A DNA stretch of 64,000 bases from Salvelinus alpinus (taxonomy: Eukaryota; Chordata; Actinopteri; Salmoniformes; Salmonidae). The translations under genes and the position numbers were made by a program. The stretch spans positions 89,480,920-89,544,919 of the forward strand of contig NC_092087.1 in assembly GCF_045679555.1 (NCBI RefSeq). The letters are read 5' to 3'. Position 1 is the stretch's first letter, and each line of letters begins with the position of its first letter. Shown here piece by piece: positions 29,946-41,483 of the stretch. The notes beneath the pieces were generated by a model. The model was not told the DNA's origin and ran no database searches. It saw nothing but the letters and a program-made list of their open reading frames with translations.

Positions 29946-31068
29946 TGCATTTCACCTGGGGCAAGAGAGCGCTTTAAAAGGAACACAGAGATCGCAGGAC
30001 CAAGAGGCATTTGAAAACAAAACATAGCAAATATGTCATCATTTCCAACTGTGTGGAACAAGTAGAATTATATTTTCCTTTAAGATGATATGTAACACTT
30101 ACGTAGCCGCACTCTTGGGCCGGGTGTTACTGGCGGGGGTGGTGCTGGCTGCGGCGGGCCTGGCCACAGCAGCTACCCCCTCCTGGTCTCTGCGCTGAAT
30201 GTAGTCAATCAAGGCGGCCATCGCACTCCCAGGATAATGGGGTGTCTGCGTCCTCAAGCTCCTGACATATCTGTGTGAGACACAGCAGAAGGAATGTTTC
30301 AGATGTAAAATGTTGCATAAAACACACTGAGATGAACATAGAAAACACAAAAGACGTACGCCCATTACTTTATCCTGTCTGCACCCGTAGCCTTATACAG
30401 GTCCTGCAGCGTGTTCCACTTGTACTTCCCGATGCCAACAAGGGCCTTGCCCTCCTGGCCTGAAATCAGAACGGGAACCAATTAACTGTCAGAGCAAAAG
30501 AGTTACATCTTACATACAATGAGGAGAATTAAACAAACTCACCTGGCTGCGAGGACAGGACTTTAGCTTCCTCCTGAGCCCGGTTGAATCTGACCATCTC
30601 AGCGAAGGCCGGATAGGCGCACGAGTAGCGAGTCAAGGCGTCCTTTTTGGCCCATCAGGGGATGCTGGGAAACGCTGCCCTCTCGCTCCCTCTACTTCTG
30701 ATGCACCGTTACCAGGTACACCATGTAGCCCACGTCGTTCTCCATCATCCACTTGAAGGTCTGACCTCGGTACTTGCCGAACTGAACCATGCACCGGTTC
30801 AGGATGACCATCTCTGCACCGGGGTCACCTCCCTCGGAGACGACACGGGCTCGAGCCTCTGCCTCCACTTCCTCCCACTTCTTAGTCCTCACAGGAGGGC
30901 CCGGAGCACCAGAAGCAGGGGGGGCCGTCAGCGGCCACTTTAACTGCCTGGGGTGTGGCCCTGAGGTCCAACTCCTGTGAGGGCGTGAACCGGAACCTAA
31001 GATTTTCCATCTTATTGGCAAGAAAAAAACTATTATCATGACTGATGAGTGCAGTGACAAGTGACAGC
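29945..31068 (-). pseudogene. Copy D: 5' fragment of the DUF6729-like gene family
   Basis: Reads on the minus strand from about 31011: MENLRFRFTPSQEL, then KKWEEVEAEARARVVSEGGD and QFGKYRGQTFKWMMENDVGY, the N-terminal signature shared with copy A. Further exon-like pieces follow: FAEMVRFNRAQEEAKVLSSQ; QEGKALVGIGKYKW..LQDLY; and YVRSLRTQTPHYPGSAMAAL, IDYIQRRDQEGVA. A frameshift lies between QKERE and the next piece, as in copy C. The fragment ends at the pyrimidine tract, and no later exons follow. It is very similar to 54060-55114, and the similarity extends upstream to about 31440. Confidence 0.75.
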
Positions 31069-31685
31069 ATAACCGTATTAGATACATATAAAGGAACTTA
31101 CGTTTGCTTGATAGGTCTGCTAGGAGGAGGACAGCAGTGGGGGGTTTGGGGGCTATGGGTAGGGTGATTATTATTTCATATGCAGTTAAATCCAGTTTAT
31201 ATAGAAAGACACGTTTGCCCCAATGACCATCAGGTTGTCACATATCATACAATGCATTCAACTATCCTCTTCAAACACATGCCATCAAAAATCGAAAGAA
31301 AAGACAATTAAATAGTATAGAATTCCAACTTTGAGTTGATATAGATGTTAGCTAAGGTTTTACAGGATTGTCAGTGGTCAAATAAACTTTGAATTTTGTA
31401 CGCCTTCAGTAGCTAGTGATATACGAACGTTGTTAATGACAAGCGGATTGCAAAAATGTAAAATTTTGAATTGATTAGGCCCACTACTGTTCTAAAAGGG
31501 GTGGGAGAGGTGAGCACAGAAACAAAGATCGTTTTAAAATATCAAAATGAGAAAAGAAATCAGCAGATATATCTGCTCGTCTCACATGTTAGGCTAGTGT
31601 AATAAATATCATTTATTATAACATGTGTTAGGCTAGCCAGGACTGTATGGATGAATGTGAAGCTCTACGCTAATAAGCAACTCAC

Positions 31686-31820
31686 CATCAGGTCTTGGGG
31701 TGAACAAATCTCCACCAAGGTCCTGTTTCTTTTGAAGATACTCAAACACCTCATCAACTTCAGTCTTCAATTCATCATAGACTTTTAAGTCTAAGGTTGG
31801 AATGTCAAGTTTATTGGCAA
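31686..31820 (-). pseudogene. Probable N-terminal exon of the SAMD3-like gene
   Basis: An exon-like frame with acceptor CACAG| and donor GATG|GTGAG, encoding NKLDIPTLDLKVYDELKTEV and DEVFEYLQKKQDLGGD. I recall this sequence type as the beginning of the fish SAMD3-like multi-copy protein whose C-terminal exons lie at 19459-20719 on the same strand. The link is inferred, because more than 10 kb of inserted elements separates the two. Confidence 0.45.
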
Positions 31821-32019
31821 CTGTGAAGACAAAATAAGATTGCACAACCTTATTGATTAAATATGTTGTTTGTTTTTTTGGGAGAAAAAACTGAACAGAA
31901 GACAGATATCAAGAGGTAATCTTTACGTGAACATCGTAATCCCAAAACTGACTCAGTGCTCCTTACCACGTCAATTCCAATTATATGCAGTGTACAGCCT
32001 GTCGACTACTGCCACGTAC

Positions 32020-32920
32020 TGAATTATTATAACAGCAGTCTGAGTATTATAGCAATACACCACAGATAGCTATCAACACTGAGATTGATGCAGTCTATCA
32101 CAGTGCCATCCGTTTTGTCACCAAAGCCCCATATACTACCCACCACTGCGACCTGTACACTCTCGTTGGCTGGCCCTCGCTTCATACTCGTCGCCAAACC
32201 CACTGGCTCCAGGTCATCTACAAGACCCTGCTAGGTAAAGTCCCCCCTTATCTCAGCTCGCTGGTCACCATAGCAGCACCTACCTGTAGCACGCGCTCCA
32301 GCAGGTATATCTCTCTGGTCACCCCAAAACCAATTCTTCCTTTGGCCGCCTCTCCTTCCAGGTCTCTGCTGCCAATGACTGGAACGAACTACAAAAATCT
32401 CTGAAACTGGAAACACTTATCTCCCTCACTAGCTTTAAGCACCAGCTGTCAGAGCAGCTCATAGATTACTGCACCTGTACATAGCCCATCTATAATTTAG
32501 CCCAAACAACTACCTCTTTACCTACTGTATTTTATTTATTTTGCTCCTTTGCACCCCATCATTTCTATCTCTACTTTACACTTTCTTCCACTGCAAACCA
32601 ACCATTCCAGTGTTTATTTTTTATTTTTTACTTGCTATATTGTATTTACTTTGCCACCATGGCCTTTTTATATTTTTATTTATTTACATATATATTTTGT
32701 TTGCCTTCACCTCCCTTATCTCACCTCACTTGCTCACATTGTATATAGACTTATTTTTCACTGTATTATTGACTGTATGTTTGTTTTACTCCATGTGTAA
32801 CTATGTGTTGTTGTATGTGTCGAACTGCTTTGCTTTATCTTGGCCAGGTCGCAATTGTAAATGAGAACGTGTTCTCAATTTGCCTACCTGGTTAAATAAA
32901 GGTGAAATAAAAAATAAATA
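32020..32920 (+). mobile_element. LINE 3' portion (RT C-terminus plus 3' UTR)
   Basis: The plus-strand frame includes AINTEIDAVYHSAIRFVTKA, HHCDLYTLVGWPSLHTRR, YKTLLGKVPPYLSSL and SAANDWNELQKSLKLETLIS, the usual C-terminal end of a fish non-LTR reverse transcriptase. A 3' UTR follows, ending 'aaataaaggtgaaataaaaa'. It is 5' truncated. Its 3' UTR is the relative of the fragment at 12066-12400, and the fragment at 50985-51483 appears to come from the same family. Confidence 0.8.
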
Positions 32921-33269
32921 AAGTAGTGGCATACAAATGTTAGTATCACTTATTCTTTAAAACCATTAATGACCGGCAAAGACAATGAGCGCAGCTACAG
33001 ATGAGCATAATTTGACTACTCCCTAAAACATAAACCAATCTTTGACTGATCTGTGATTTGGGGAGCCACAAGTTTGCTTTGTATTCATTATCAGCAAGGA
33101 AATCAACAATCAGTTTGACAGTAAATATAAAGTACGTCTATTTAAAGTGTGTCAGTATAAGTATGTTGTTCCATAGGATATTGTGTGAAATGTGAAACTT
33201 TTCACTCACCACAATCCAAAAAGGATTTGAAGATCAGTTGCCCCTCATAACAAATGTACTTCTGACAAT

Positions 33270-33850
33270 TGTAAGGGATTTGCGTCAATTCAAATCTGGT
33301 ATCAGGACAAAATGTGATTCAGAGTCACCGAATATACTTTAATTATTTTTATTAAACTCAAGCGATAAATGGTAAATGCAATTTTCGTATATATGGGTTC
33401 TCTGTATCACCTCGCAGGATAGAACAGAGAACTGGCAGGATGTAAGTAAACAGCTGTTCTTATACGGTGATAGATGTATTTCCAACCCGTCTGTTGGCCT
33501 ATCATAGTAGAGGCTGAGCGTGGTTTAAACTCTGCTCAGCCTATCGCCGGCACTCAGGCTAGTCCCAGCCTCTTGGCGCTCTTTGGTGTCCCGGCGCTGT
33601 TGCTGTGTAGATTACGCTCCCTCACCCCAGAGGCTGAGGTCAGACAGCTCTGCAACATTGTCTGAGCTATTTGCACCTGTATACAAAGCACACTGTTCTC
33701 GCTCAAGGCTAACCACAGCTTCCCAGCACACTTATCTGGGGCTAACTGTTACTTCCAGCACACACACACACACCCAGGCTAACAGTTGCTAATATTATAT
33801 CACATGTGATATAGCATTGGGTTATAGTGCAATAAACACAAATCCTAACA
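33270..33850 (-). mobile_element. Solo LTR (fossil), 581 bp
   Basis: In the minus-strand sense it begins TGTTAGG and ends CCTTACA. CAAT flanks it on both sides (33266-33269 and 33851-33854), a 4-bp target duplication. No internal region is present. It splits an exon-like stretch on the same strand, with a donor at 33210 (GATTGTG|GTGAGT), that may belong to the SAMD3-like gene. A diverged relative in the opposite orientation lies at 36195-36690. Confidence 0.85.
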
Positions 33851-33944
33851 CAATCCCTGTACTTCATGCGTACAGCCTGCATCAAGAAAGTCAAGAAAGT
33901 TCATTTAAATTGCATCAATACAAATATGCACAAGTTTACTCTGT

Positions 33945-35470
33945 TTAGAGTAAAACACGTGTTGCATCGACCTGCCTGACGCTAAGTACTGTCTACTAAC
34001 AGCTCTCAATTCAGAGTAAAACGCAGGTGTCTTACCGATCAAACTCCGGCTAAAAACCATCAACCAGTAACAGATCTAAAGTTCAGAGCAGTGTTGCCAA
34101 CTCCTCAGTAAGGAAAGTAGCTATTGGCTGTCCTAAAAGTCGCTAGAAGTTGCTAAGTGACGTCATCACCTAATTTGCATAATTGGCCATGTGCATGTAA
34201 TTGTGATGGACGCTGTAAAAGAGAGGAATAATGTCGTGGGAGAGACAAAACACCCTAAATATGTTTAGAACTACAAATAAACTTTCTTCTGTCGATTCTT
34301 GTTTTTTTTTGTGACCAGCAAAAGTGACCCAAAAGAGACACTCTGGCGGAGTTACTTAGATTTTTATTTTATTTTTTGTTGTTTAGTTTAGTTTTCTTAA
34401 TTTGGTTTGGTTTTTAACCTTATGGTCTACTTAGGAGCCTACATTAAGTCACAGTAAAACATGAACATTTTTAACCATAACATTTTTTTTTGTACACAAT
34501 CTACATTAACAATCCAAATCGACCAAAAAGAGACAATAGAAAAAACTGTCAATGTGAGAAAATTATGGTAACTAGTCTGGCCCTATTTCAGGTTAAATGT
34601 TTTTTTATTCAAATGTAAGCCAGGGCAGGATCAGCCAGCGGTGGCTTGCGATTCATTTGCAGTCTAGACGCAGAGGGGTGATTATCTCCTGCCCTGACTG
34701 CAGCTGGGAGGGACTGCTGCGCGAGGACTGGTCCGCAGTGTTGCCAACTTAGCGACTTTGTTGCTATATTTAGTGAGTATTCAGACCCCTCTAGGAACAC
34801 ATTTTCAAAAAAGTGACTAGCGACAAATCTTGCAACTTTTTCTGGTGTTGTTGGAGACTGACGTGAAAGCACGTATCGTTCTCACTCTTCTCAACGAGCA
34901 GCGGGTGCTGCTGTGGGCCCCAGCAGTGTTGCCAACTCCTCAGTAAGAAAAGTAGCTAATGGCTGTCCTAAAAGTCGCTAGAAGTTGTTAAGTGACATCA
35001 TCACCTAATTTGCAAAATTGACCAAGTGCATGTAATTGTGATGGATGCTGTAGGAGAGGAATAACGTCGTGGGAGAGACAAAAAGTGAATAAAAAACACC
35101 CTAAATATGTTTAGAACTACAAATTAACTTTCTTCTGTCGATTCTTGTTTTTGTTTTTTATGTCACAATTCCAACCCTCCTCCTTTATCCAGGCTTGGGA
35201 CCGGCAAAAGTGACCCAAAAGAGACACTCTGGCGGAGTTACTTTGTTTTTTATTTTGTTGTTTAGTTTTCTTAATTTGTTTTTGTTTTTAACCTTATGGT
35301 CTACTTAGGAGCCTACAGTAAAACATGAAATTTTTTAACCATATTATTTATTATAATTTTTTTTTACATACAATCTACATTAACAATCCAAATGGACTAA
35401 AAAGAGACAATAGAAAAAACTGTCAATGTGAGAAAATTATGCTAACTAGTCTGGCCCTAATTCAGGATAG
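33945..35470. mobile_element. hAT-type repeat units in tandem
   Basis: Two diverged units of about 0.8 kb follow one another. 'cagtgttgccaact' occurs at 34089, 34736 and 34924, and each unit contains 'aagagacactctggcggagt' and 'gtcaatgtgagaaaattatg'. The left part (33945-34090) matches 21630-21770. There is no transposase in the units themselves, but hAT transposase remains follow at 35599-36900 on the minus strand. A C-run with CA lies at 35490-35513. Confidence 0.55.
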
Positions 35471-35598
35471 GTTTTTTTTCTCCGACCCCCCCCCCCCCCC
35501 CCCCACACACACAGGCTGTGCTGGCGCACAGAAAGAGTGGGTCATCGTCATTTTGGTCAAGGCTCTCTATGTCAGGTTCAGCAACTGAGGGAGCTGAC

Positions 35599-37038
35599 TT
35601 AAATGAGTGAGCAGCTGATGTGCCAAAAAAGCTGCAATCCATTATAAGGCAGCTGGTGCTCATAGCTAGCCTCACCAGACAGCTCCAGTCCATATCGAAT
35701 GTACAGGATGGAGTTAAGGGTCTGCAAGGACATCCAATTTCTACGTTTGCTTTTTACCACACTCATCTGGATGAATACTCTCTCGACTTCAGCATTCGAG
35801 TGTGGCAAGGACAACACAGACAGCAGCCATGGCAAATTCTTGAAACGGGTTGATATCAGCTGCATCCCTGAACTTTCAAATCTCAATCCAGAAGCCCAGT
35901 GTGTTTTTTGTCTCATTCCATTTACTAAGATGGATGGCACGCCATTGCTGGACAATCTTGTCTATCTCTGCAGGGGAGTAGTGTGGGGTTTTGCTAGGCT
36001 AAGCGTGCTAAAATAACTATAAACTAGAAGGATTTTACATTAATTAAAGTTTAAGCTACTGACTTATGTAGGCCTGACAATTTGTCTTTGTTCTCAGGAG
36101 TAACAAGTTCTCATAGCCTAACCATGAGGCCACAGCCTGAAATATGTGTATGTATGCAACAATGTACAAGGGCATAAGATACACGAAGATCATCTGTGAG
36201 GTTCTGAATTATGCACTATAACCCAATACTATAACACATGTGATTGAATATTAGCAACTGTTGGCCTGGGAGCCTGGGTGTCTGTGTGTGTGTGCTGGAA
36301 GTAACAGTTAGCCCCAGATAAGTGTGCTGGGAAGCTGTGGTTAGCCTTGAGCGAGAACAGTGGGCTTTGTATACAGGTGCAAATAGCTCAGACAATATTG
36401 CAGAGCTGTCTGACCTCAGTCTTTGGGGTGAGGGAGCGTAATCTACACAGCAACAGCATCGGGACATCACATGCGCTAAGGGGCTAGGACTAGCTTAAGC
36501 GCCAACACCAACGATAGGCTGGGTGAGTGGCCGGCTCGGAAGCGGGAACTATCTCTGTCACGAGTATATTATAATATCTTTGTCAGGAACCCTGCGGGGT
36601 GGTGCAGTGAACCCGTATATACGAAAAATGCATTTGCCATTTATTAACTTTTGAATTAAACAATTATTTTAACCAAGTTCAGGTGTGATATTGTTCCTAT
36701 CTCAGTTGAACCTTCGCAGAGTAGCCAAGGAGCTTGGCAATTTTTTCTATTTCTCCAGGGATCTTATTGTGCTTTAGAGTTTCCTCCACATTAAAAACTG
36801 ACATGTACTGCAATGCTTCGATGTTGTCTGGCAGTCTCGCTCTCAACTCCTTAGTGAGGGAGAGGTACCTTATCCTCTTGGGAATACCCCCCCCTTTCAA
36901 TTTCCGCCTGAAGACATACCCAAATCTAACTGTCTCTAGCTCAGGCCCAGGAGCAAGGATATGCATATTCTTGGTACCATTTGAAAGAAAACACTGAAGT
37001 TTGTGTAAATGTGAATTGAATGTAGGAGAATATAACAC
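35599..37038 (-). pseudogene. hAT transposase C-terminal remains
   Basis: Minus-strand frame 35955-35599 holds the hAT dimerisation motif (LPHSNAEVERVFIQMSVVKS and KRRNWMSLQTLNSILYIRYG). Further upstream, 36880-36697 encodes LTKELRARLPDN and EETLKHNKIPGEIEKIAKLL, which precedes it in the same transposase family. An LTR insertion (36195-36690) and other breaks separate the two parts. The N-terminal part of the same kind of transposase (ATMALAIAEHCSMLACDHIG) lies at about 41180-41383 on the same strand, on the far side of the piggyBac element. Confidence 0.7.
36195..36690 (+). mobile_element. LTR-like fossil in opposite orientation to 33270-33850
   Basis: Shares long stretches with the inverse of the solo LTR at 33270-33850 (for example 'gcaaatagctcagacaatat', 'gtgtgctgggaagctgtggt', 'aacccgtatatacgaaaa'). 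It begins TGTGAGG. The right limit is uncertain, and no target duplication was found. It is more diverged, so it is probably an older insertion. Confidence 0.65.
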
Positions 37039-37477
37039 TATAGATCTGGTTTTGATAATACAATGAAAAAAACCATACGTTTTTTCATTTTAATTGTTGT
37101 ATCATCATATTTAAAATGAACAAGATAAAACAAACATTTAGATATGAATATGGGGACCATTTCAGTGGAAAACATAAGGCAACAGTACTTGTACAAAGTT
37201 TCAGAATGATAACTTCCAAAATGAGTGTGCTACATGACATTTATCATGAAGTCACCCAGGTGTCCCACACAAGTAGCCCAAATGTACCCAAGTGGCCAAA
37301 TTGGTAAAGGTATACATTTTGAAACAAATAACTATATACAAAATACCAAAATGGTATTCTAACAATATGGTTGGAATGTTGGATTTTTTTTAATGAAAAA
37401 AATAAATAAAATATACATTTACAAAATAACATGGGTGACTATTTACACACTTTCAATATTTGGAAGACCCTCAGTCC

Positions 37478-38105
37478 TCTATCAAATCAAATGTATTTAC
37501 ATAGCCCTTCCTACATCAGCTAATATCTCAATGTGCTATACAGAAACTCGGCCTAAAACCCCAAACAGCAAGCAATGCAGGTGTAGAAGCACGGTGGCTA
37601 GGAAAAACTAGAAAGGCAAAACCTAGGAAGAAACCTAGAGAGGAACCAGGCTATGAGGGGTGGCCAGTCCTCTTCTGGCTGTGCCGGGTAGATATCGCAG
37701 TGGTTGTAGAGGGTGCAACAGGACAGCACCTCGAGTAAAAATGAACAGTTTAGGTAGGGTTCCATAGCCGCAGGCAGAACAGTTGAAACTGGAACAGCAG
37801 CAAGGTCGGGTGGACTGGGGACAGCAAGGAGTCATCATGCCAGGGGGTCCTGACGCATGGTCCTGGGGCTCAGGTCCTCAGAGAAAGAAGGAGAGAAAGA
37901 GAGAGCATACTTAAATTCACACAGGATAAGACAGGAACAGTACTCCAGATATAACAAACTGACCCTAGCCCCCCGACACAAACTACTGCAGCATAAATAC
38001 TGGAGGCAGAGACAGGAGGGGGTCATGAGACACAGTGGCCCCATCCGATGAGACCCCCGGACAGGGCCAAACAGGAAGGATATAACCCCACCCACTTTGC
38101 CAAAG
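37478..38105 (-). mobile_element. Common salmonid interspersed repeat (LINE-tail-like)
   Basis: Begins 'atcaaatcaaatgtatttac' 'atagcccttcctacatcagc' and runs through 'gaaacctagagaggaaccag' and 'gacacaaactactgcagcat'. It is a very abundant salmonid repeat as I recall it. The ATCAAA end, read on the minus strand, resembles a LINE 3' tail. A short piece of the same repeat is at 29390-29446. No coding sequence. Confidence 0.6.
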
Positions 38106-38107
38106 CT

Positions 38108-40193
38108 CTACACAATATTCTGCTGTCGATGCCAGATACTATAGCAGTCTCTTTCTGATGTAAAGCAGAGGGTCACCGAGCATGTGGTGCATGTGATGGG
38201 CGACTTCATCTTGCAAACAACACAGCAACGCCTCCATGCTGTGCCCTTTTGGCCCCTTAGGCACATCAATGTCTGCACAAATATATCTGGGCAGATGAAC
38301 ACTTGTGGCAGGAGCAGAAGGGACAGGGCTTGGTGCAGTGGTGCTGTAGCCAGCAAGCTCCTTGATGAGCTGCTCTCTGAAGGCTTTCTGTGTGAGGAAG
38401 GGCTTTCCACAGCGCTTAGCCATTTCCTTGTGTAGGATGAATGCAATGTCGACGAAATGATAGAAGAAGGTCTTGTACCATTTCATTGTCTTAGGCTATT
38501 ACAATGTTCTGCATATCAGCGCATCTGATAGGTCCACACCTCCCATGCTCTTGTTGTAGTCCTTCACTGCAGTTGGAATGGGGACATTTTTGGTGGTCCA
38601 ATTCCCAGTACCATCCTTGGCACGCCGGGCAACATGATCCCCATTGAAGGACTTGTGCATAGTTGAACACATCACGACTTCCCTGGTATCCATCCACTTT
38701 ACAAAAAGCAGGCCATCTTCACGGATCCATCGCATGGCCTCCCGCTCAGCCCGCTTAGGCATGTCGTTCGTCTTCGGAAAGCCCACCCTGTTGGTGCGAA
38801 TGGTGCCACAAGCCCACACTTCCCGCTTCCTAAGGTCTGTGAACAGGGTAGGGCTTGTGTAGAAGTTATCCACAAAGAGTTTGTAGCCCTTCCCCAGCAG
38901 TTGGAAATCCAATAACGCCATCACAGAGTCATAGCTAAGTCCCTTACCAGTCGCACAAGTGTTCTTCCCCTCATAGACAAAGAAATTGCACGTGTATGCA
39001 CACACAGAATCAGCCAAAACAAACAGCTTGTAACCCTACTTAGTTGGTTTGTTACACATGTATTGTTTGAGGCCAATTCTGGCCTTTGAGGCTACCATCC
39101 TCATCGATTGACAGGTTCTGGGCAGGCTGCAAGTAGGTCTTGCAGGCCTCAACAATGCTGTGGTAGAGAGGTTTGATTTTGCACAGTCTATCAAACGTTG
39201 CTGTGCCTTTCTTCTTGTCATTCTCTTCATCAACCTTTGGGTCACTGATGTGAAGCGCCTGTGAAACAACCAGAAACCTTTTGCAGGACATAAGTCATGG
39301 GGAAAGGCAGTTGGTAGAGTGATGACGTTTTCCAGTAGTCAGTCAGGCTTTTCAGCTTCACCAGCCCCATGTAGATGACCAGTGAAAGGTAGCAGTAAAA
39401 GTCTGGCATGGATACGGGCTTCCATGCTACCTTTTTGCCTGCCTGCCTCTTCTTCCCAAACTTATTCATGTTAGACACGAGTGAACCTACAACAGAATGG
39501 GTGAAAAACAACTGGAAAAGCTCAAGTGGGCTGTATGTTGTGCTCGAGTTCACCTGAGGTCCAGGCTCCCTTTTCGGTCGGAAAGTTGGCTGGGGTGGCT
39601 CCACATCATCTTCCAGGACAGTGTGCCAACGCCCTTCTGTCCCTTCTCTAGCAGGTGGCACACTTCCCCGCTTCCGCTTCTTTGTCGGTGCCTTCACACC
39701 GGTAGATGGCCCAGAGACAGCAGGGGTCCGGCTGGATGAACAAGTTGGCGCTGGGGGCGGTGCTGGGGGCTCCCAGTCGGAATCAGTGCCACTGTGAATC
39801 AAAATTTTCAGTTAGAATAGTTTCACATATGAGCCCTGTATCATAATATATGGCCAAAGTAGAGTACACATGCTACATGCTATACAAACGTATCCTCACT
39901 CACAATGAATAGCCCACGTGTACGTTACACATTTCATTTAAAACGTAAAAACAATCACAAATAACATTTTATATTACAAACAACGGCATTAGCATGACAA
40001 GAACTTACCAATCCAAAACGATATCCTCTCCTTCCAAGAAATATGCCTCAGTTTCAGAATCAAATGAATCCGCACCAACAGAATCTTCCTCAGATAACAT
40101 TTCTGTATCGGTATCACGATCAATTTCCTCTAAAATTGTCTCTACATTGCTATATCTAGTCTTGGATTTAGCTTTCCCAGACTCATTCGCCAT
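38108..40193 (-). pseudogene. piggyBac (PGBD-like) transposase, degenerate
   Basis: Exon 1 is 40193-40009 (MANESGKAKSKTRYSNVETI ..., donor GATTG|GTAAG). Exon 2 begins at 39791 after CAG. Recognisable segments in order: an acidic N-terminus; [64 protein letters not shown] (catalytic Asp region); [20 protein letters not shown] (second catalytic region, VDNFYTS); [13 protein letters not shown] (third); and the C-terminal Cys-rich finger [28 protein letters not shown]. Reading changes frame near 39290, 39105, 38510 and 38440, and has an in-frame TAG at about 39040 (CNKPTK* where GYKLF follows). It cannot make a working enzyme. It acted as a cut-and-paste transposase with TTAA targets. Confidence 0.9.
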
Positions 40194-41179
40194 GATGTTC
40201 GATGAAAATACAGCTGAAGATGCACGTTGCCGAAATACCGCTGTGCGTAATCACTTTCAGGCCTTCCTCGTTGAAATGCGAATTGAAAAGACTGCTATTG
40301 CGCAAAGGTTAACCGTGTGAGTTAGTCTCCAAACAAATTACCATTTGATAGTGCCATTTACCTCTGTTCATTGGCTATCTACCCAGCTAGATTTCAAGAC
40401 GATGAGTGGTCATTGGGTTAAAATACAGTCAATCAAAGAGACAGTGGTCATCTGATTGGTGCGCAAATGAGGTCGTTACTCGTTGTCTTCCAATCGTTTT
40501 TTTCGGATCAATACGTCCCGCAAAATGACCCATCAAGTTTGGTTGTGTTACAAACAAACAGTTGATTGCAAGGAAACCAAACATGACTGGATAAAGTTAC
40601 GTTTAGGGTGTGGATTTAGATCCGATGTTTTGCCGAAAATTTAATGACATGAAATTCAACGACATAAGCGTTCACAAAATGTTTCGTGTTAGGCTATAAA
40701 AAATGGATTTAACCGAACAAAGACCATTCAGTGTGTACCAATGAGCCTTGGGATTGCAAACAGAGAAAGATTTTCACAGGTAAACAATTTCTTTCAACGC
40801 AATCTGTGATAATGTTACGCTTGTGCTGGTTGAAAAGTATTTTTTTATGGAGCACTGAGCTCAGATAATCGCATCCTATTCTTTCGCAGTAAATCATTTT
40901 TTAAATCTGACAACGCAGTTAGATTAGCAAGATTCTAGGCTTTTGAAGCATGTGAGACACTTTTATTTTCAGGAATGTTTAATATGACTATTTGTGGCGA
41001 TCACCGTATGTTGTCTATTTTCAAACCCGGATCCGGGATCGGTACTAAGTAGAGGTTATCACAACCCCCAGGTACTTAGAAACACTTACATCCGTGGACT
41101 CATGGAAGAGGAAGGAGGCTGAAACGCTGGTCACCCACATCTGCGACCAAGTTTTTTAGAAAGTATGGTGCTAGAACAC

Positions 41180-41383
41180 ACCATTAATCATTTCTGTGCA
41201 CTTTGACTCAGTGGAGTCTGAGAAAGCAGCTCTACATGCTTCTCCAATGTGATCACATGCCAGCATGGAACAGTGTTCAGCAATAGCTAATGCCATGGTG
41301 GCCTCATGCAGAGTCAATTTTGGCGTAGAAATCAGCCTAACAATACAGGCATACTTGCCCGTGTATCATCTCCAGTAAACGGC
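41180..41383 (-). pseudogene. hAT transposase N-terminal fragment
   Basis: A minus-strand frame with KLTLHEATMALAIAEHCSML, ACDHIGEACRAAFSDS and TESKCTEMI, typical of the region before the catalytic core in fish ZBED-type hAT transposases. It is cut off by the N gap on one side and by the piggyBac element on the other. The C-terminal remains lie at 35599-36900. Confidence 0.6.
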
Positions 41384-41483
41384 NNNNNNNNNNNNNNNNN
41401 NNNNNNNNNNNNNNNNNNNNNNNNNNNNNNNNNNNNNNNNNNNNNNNNNNNNNNNNNNNNNNNNNNNNNNNNNNNNNNNNNNN
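41384..41483. other. Assembly gap (100 N)
   Basis: Exactly 100 N. Unlike the first gap, I see no repeated flanks. Confidence 1.

Larger units (their letters stand above)
36900..41050 (-). mobile_element. Degenerate piggyBac element inserted in hAT transposase
   Basis: The hAT coding remains are interrupted between about 36900 and 41050. The interruption contains a piggyBac transposase relic (38108-40193) and a large unrelated repeat (37478-38105). Exact ends and TTAA target sites were not identified, so the limits are approximate. The piggyBac element is younger than the hAT element it splits. Confidence 0.55.

Noticed and set aside
29665-30027. Ser/Phe-rich plus-strand ORFs of about 100 aa
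   Set aside because: Low-complexity translation of a pyrimidine tract.
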